Assembly (NCBI RefSeq): GCF_003254745.1
Contig: NZ_QKXH01000003.1
Location: 62,001 to 126,000 of the forward strand
Direction of reading: 5' to 3'
Origin: Flavobacterium aquariorum
GTDB taxonomy: Bacteria > Bacteroidota > Bacteroidia > Flavobacteriales > Flavobacteriaceae
DNA length: 64,000 nt
The translations under genes were made by a program, and so were the position numbers. Numbering within the stretch: the stretch's first letter is position 1; each line of letters begins with the position of its first letter. Under the pieces are notes generated by a model. That model did not search any database. It was not told the DNA's origin and saw nothing but the letters and a program-made list of their open reading frames with translations. Positions 61,251 through 64,000 of this stretch are shown piece after piece.

Positions 61251-61673
61251 ATGTTTAATTTTTTTAGAAGAAGGCCTAAAGAATATACCAAAATTGAAAA
61301 TCATATTTTTGGTATAATTACTGAGTTATTAAAAATAAGTGCAACCGATATCAATTGTGATGAATTAGGTGGAAAATATTATTTGAGTAACGAAGAGCAA
61401 CATTTTAGAGTTACAATATTCAGTAATGATTCTGTGATAAGAATGACTAACACACGTGATTCTGTTGCCGAAAAATATGATAAAGTTTTTGTTGAAAATG
61501 TTTTAAGGGCTGTCAAAGAAGAAAAACATCGCAGAATGGAATTGGTTTGCGATTCGATTACAAATAGTATAGAAAAAATGGCAGAACGCTTACATCACAC
61601 CCTTATTGAATCAAATGAGGAGGAGGAAGAAGCAAAAGAAGGAGAAGATGACACTTTTCTTAAAAGCGTCTAA
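61251..61673 (+). CDS. hypothetical acidic protein
   Basis: 140 residues, cytosolic. It starts MFNFFRRRPKEYTKIENH and ends in a strongly acidic tail (EEEEEAKEGEDDTF). The middle (LLKISATDINCDELGGKYYLSNE...) is a mixed alpha/beta fold I do not recognise. Upstream and downstream gaps are long, so it is likely a single-gene unit. Confidence 0.5.
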   Translation: MFNFFRRRPKEYTKIENHIFGIITELLKISATDINCDELGGKYYLSNEEQHFRVTIFSNDSVIRMTNTRDSVAEKYDKVFVENVLRAVKEEKHRRMELVCDSITNSIEKMAERLHHTLIESNEEEEEAKEGEDDTFLKSV

Positions 61674-61898
61674 AAATACAAATTAGGGTTTAACTTTTTA
61701 ATTAAAGTTGAAGCTTTCTTTCAAATATAACCAACCATTATACAATATTCCACATATAACATTAACTCCTTTACTAAAAGGTTACCTCAAGTAAAATGAA
61801 CATTTCTATTACGATTTTTTTCATTTTACAGAGAATAGTAAGTTTTAAAATTCCCTAACTTTACCAAGTATAAAAGTTGTCAATTTTAAAACAAAATA

Positions 61899-62714
61899 AT
61901 GAACTTCACAAAAACCACTGAGCAATCTTCAAAATACGAGCATTTAGAAAAAATGTCCGTTCAAGAATTACTTACCAACATCAATAACGAAGATAAAACT
62001 GTGCCTCTAGCAGTAGAAAAAGCCTTGCCACAAATAGAAACATTGGTAACCGAGATTGTTGCCAAAATGAAATTGGGTGGACGGTTATTCTACATTGGAG
62101 CCGGAACTTCCGGACGTTTGGGAATCTTGGATGCCTCAGAATGTCCTCCAACTTTTGGAGTTCCTTTTGACTTGGTTGTTGGTATTATTGCCGGTGGAGA
62201 TACCGCCATTCGCAAAGCGGTAGAAAATGCCGAAGACAATGCTACTCAAGCCTGGATTGACTTAGAAACTTTTAACGTAAACGAAAATGATGTTGTAGTA
62301 GGAATCGCCGCTTCTGGAACAACGCCTTATGTGATTGGAGGTTTACAAGCCTGCAATGACAAAAACATAAGTACTGGAAGTATTTCCTGCAATGCAGGAA
62401 GTCCGCTTTCGCAAACGGCAAAATTCCCAATTGAAGTTATTGTGGGACCTGAATTTGTAACCGGAAGCTCAAGAATGAAAGCTGGAACTGCACAAAAATT
62501 GGTTCTGAATATGATTACCACAGCCACCATGATTCAGCTTGGAAAAGTAAAAGGAAACAAAATGGTAGATATGCAATTAAGCAATAGCAAACTGGTAGAT
62601 CGCGGTATAAAAATGATTATGGGAGAAATTCCGGTAACTTACGAAGAAGGTGCTGAATTATTAAAAACTCACGGAAATGTTAGAAAAGCAGTTGATTTTT
62701 ATAACGGCCAGTAA
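61899..62714 (+). CDS. murQ: N-acetylmuramic acid 6-phosphate etherase
   Basis: 271 residues, SIS-domain lyase of peptidoglycan recycling: it cleaves the lactyl ether of MurNAc-6-P to give GlcNAc-6-P and lactate. GRLFYIGAGTSGRLGILDASECPPTFGVP is the family signature, and the second SIS half has AASGTTPYVIGGL and GSSRMKAGTAQKLVLNMI. It is followed by DUF6095 and pentapeptide genes in the same direction. No MurNAc kinase or transporter is seen nearby. Confidence 0.93.
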   Translation: MNFTKTTEQSSKYEHLEKMSVQELLTNINNEDKTVPLAVEKALPQIETLVTEIVAKMKLGGRLFYIGAGTSGRLGILDASECPPTFGVPFDLVVGIIAGGDTAIRKAVENAEDNATQAWIDLETFNVNENDVVVGIAASGTTPYVIGGLQACNDKNISTGSISCNAGSPLSQTAKFPIEVIVGPEFVTGSSRMKAGTAQKLVLNMITTATMIQLGKVKGNKMVDMQLSNSKLVDRGIKMIMGEIPVTYEEGAELLKTHGNVRKAVDFYNGQ

Positions 62715-62719
62715 AAGAA

Positions 62720-62738
62720 ATACAGATTGCAGATTGCA
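62720..62738 (+). repeat. intergenic GATTGCAGATT repeat (copy 3)
   Basis: CAGATTGCAGATTGCA after the murQ stop codon; relative of 16764 and 34384. Confidence 0.45.
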
Positions 62739-62778
62739 CATGTAAAGATTCAAAAAATAACAGATTAAACTAGCAAAA

Positions 62779-62997
62779 ATGGCTAACAAAGAATTATTGG
62801 CAAAAGGAATTAAATATCTGACAGGTGCTTTACCGCTTATGTTTATTGGGCCAACCGTTATATATAATGCATTTATGAACCAGCATACCGATTGGCATTA
62901 CTTAGTTTTGGCAATTGGAATCATTTCCTGTCTCGCATCAATGTATTTAATGTTTGTGGGTTTAAAAATAATAATGAAAGGCATATTTAACGACTAA
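62779..62997 (+). CDS. DUF6095 family small membrane protein
   Basis: 72 residues with two transmembrane helices (about 12-31, 38-66). KELLAKGIKYLTGALPLMFIGPTVIYNAF is characteristic of DUF6095. Its stop codon overlaps by one base the ATG of the pentapeptide gene, and it follows murQ, so the three probably form one operon. Confidence 0.8.
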   Translation: MANKELLAKGIKYLTGALPLMFIGPTVIYNAFMNQHTDWHYLVLAIGIISCLASMYLMFVGLKIIMKGIFND

Positions 62998-63569
62998 TGG
63001 AAGATCTGATACACATTCAAAAAACATTTGAAAAAATCACCTATATCGGCAAGAAGATTAATAATCGCGAATTTGAAGATTGCATTTTTAAAAACTGCGA
63101 TTTTTCTAATAGTGATTTTTCGAGCAATAGTTTTATGGATTGTGAATTCATAGAATGCAATTTATCGATGACGCAACTGGGAGGTTCCAGCCTAAAGACA
63201 GTTAGCTTTAAGAACTGTAAACTAATGGGAATTCAATTTCAATCGTGTCAAGATTTTTTATTCAATGTGCAATTTCAAGATTGCATTTTGGACTATAGTT
63301 CTTTTGCGAACAAAAAAATGCCAAAAACCAAATTCAATTCGTGCTCGATGAAGGAAGTCACTTTTATCGGTACCAATTTAACTCAATCGGTTTTTGGGAA
63401 TTGTAATTTGGACAACGCCATTTTTAACGACACTATTTTAGCTGGTTCTGATTTTACCACAGCTTATAATTATAAAATAGATCCAGAATTCAATCCGATG
63501 AAAAAAGCTAAATTTTCCAGCCAGGGAATCGCCGGTCTTTTGGATAAGTATGACATAAAAATTGAATAA
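62997..63569 (+). CDS. pentapeptide-repeat protein
   Basis: 190 residues. From about residue 25 to 155 it consists of A/C-(N/D)-(L/F)-x-x repeats (CIFKNCDFSNSDFSSNSF, ECNLSMTQL, GNCNLDNAIFNDT), which fold into a right-handed beta-helix of about four or five coils. Many Cys fill the inward position. A short C-terminal tail (SQGIAGLLDKYDIKIE) follows. Function is unknown. Start overlaps the upstream stop. Confidence 0.85.
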   Translation: MEDLIHIQKTFEKITYIGKKINNREFEDCIFKNCDFSNSDFSSNSFMDCEFIECNLSMTQLGGSSLKTVSFKNCKLMGIQFQSCQDFLFNVQFQDCILDYSSFANKKMPKTKFNSCSMKEVTFIGTNLTQSVFGNCNLDNAIFNDTILAGSDFTTAYNYKIDPEFNPMKKAKFSSQGIAGLLDKYDIKIE

Positions 63570-63571
63570 TC

Positions 63572-64000
63572 ATGAATGCAACAACTTCCTATCTTGAAAG
63601 CGTAAAAAAGCAATTTCTCTACTATAAAATGTTGGGGGAAAAAGCAATGGAACAACTGGAACCGGAACAGCTTTTTGTGTCCGTAAACGAAGATACGAAC
63701 AGTATTGCCGTGATTGTAAAACACCTTTCTGGAAATATGCTGTCTCGATGGACCGATTTCCTGACCTCCGATGGAGAAAAGGAAACTAGAAATCGGGATG
63801 GCGAATTTGAAAATGACTTGGAGACAAAAGACCAGGTAATGGCTATGTGGAATGCCGGTTGGGACTGCTTTTTGGAAACATTGGACAGTTTACAGACTGA
63901 ACAGCTTTCTGAGATAATTTATATTCGAAACGAAGGACACACGGTAATTGAAGCCATCAATCGACAATTGGCGCATTATCCATATCATGTTGGACAAATT
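63572..64000 (+). CDS. DUF1572/DinB-like protein, truncated by the window edge
   Basis: 143 codons in the window. It is a helical DinB-superfamily protein: VKHLSGNMLSRWTDF (metal His about 54) and the last visible HYPYHVGQI with two His of the usual triad. It starts two bases after the pentapeptide gene's stop codon, so it is probably part of the murQ operon. DinB-like proteins often bind metals and act in thiol-dependent transfers, but the role here is unknown. Confidence 0.8.
   Translation, partial: MNATTSYLESVKKQFLYYKMLGEKAMEQLEPEQLFVSVNEDTNSIAVIVKHLSGNMLSRWTDFLTSDGEKETRNRDGEFENDLETKDQVMAMWNAGWDCFLETLDSLQTEQLSEIIYIRNEGHTVIEAINRQLAHYPYHVGQI

Noticed and set aside
61208..61258. 16-codon open frame overlapping the start of the gene at 61251
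   Set aside because: It could be a leader peptide, but it lacks a clear initiation signal or promoter and probably arises by chance in A/T-rich sequence.
62327..63724. Open frames on the minus strand opposite murQ and the pentapeptide gene
   Set aside because: Shadow frames of well-supported plus-strand genes.

Overview
The window looks like chromosome of a Flavobacteriaceae bacterium, most likely Flavobacterium. The support is low G+C, proteins typical of the group (DUF6452, DUF6048, DUF6095, DUF4293, DUF4251, LETM1-related protein, MnmD, Rho with a long Asn/Lys-rich insert), many lipoproteins and signal peptides, few Shine-Dalgarno sequences, and several -7 boxes of the TAnnTTTG type used by the Bacteroidetes primary sigma factor. 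No tRNA, rRNA, CRISPR array, transposase, integrase or prophage gene was seen.

Layout. 1-5.9 kb is a mostly minus-strand block of envelope proteins: outer-membrane barrels, a BamA/TamA-like protein, a DUF4251 protein and a META lipoprotein. 6-9 kb carries a tudor-like protein, lipoprotein Cu/Zn superoxide dismutase, a YdeI-like protein and a LETM1-like protein. 9-14.6 kb holds a SulP transporter plus beta carbonic anhydrase pair, the divergent dps/oxyR pair, and two tandem paralogous micro-proteins. 14.7-17.5 kb has mnmD, ilvE and a MazG-like protein. 17.6-25 kb has an exported M49 peptidase, an SRPBCC protein, an ECF sigma factor module and a Tyr-rich repeat protein. 25-38.6 kb has kup, an RsmB-like methyltransferase, rho, a NarL-type two-component pair, a YfcE-like phosphoesterase, truA, an ABC exporter and lpdA. 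38.7-49 kb has cysK, a cupin, an Lrp regulator divergent from histidine decarboxylase, an atypical Nramp protein, cysE-cysM, an aldo/keto reductase and OsmC. 49-55 kb has an AI-2E family protein, two lipoproteins and the rlmD-DUF6452-DUF6048 string. 55.2-58 kb is the most accessory-looking part: a lysozyme-like protein, a gene remnant and a large lipase-like hydrolase. 58-64 kb has two methyltransferases, a ZIP transporter, murQ-DUF6095-pentapeptide protein and a truncated DinB-like gene.

Themes. Oxidative and thiol stress recurs (sodC, oxyR, dps, OsmC, cysE/cysM/cysK). RNA modification is well represented (mnmD, rsmB-like, truA, rlmD, THUMP methyltransferase). The envelope content is high.

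The most unusual non-coding signal is a dispersed, structured intergenic element. Four copies (34189-34263, 35198-35273, 40621-40772, 51040-51182) share conserved end boxes but have different hairpin cores. Three of them lie just upstream of, and in the same direction as, a gene. Other small intergenic repeat families (GATTGCAGATT-type, GCTAAG-type, TTAAACGATTAAAC-type) also recur. All calls come from reading the sequence; no database search was run.
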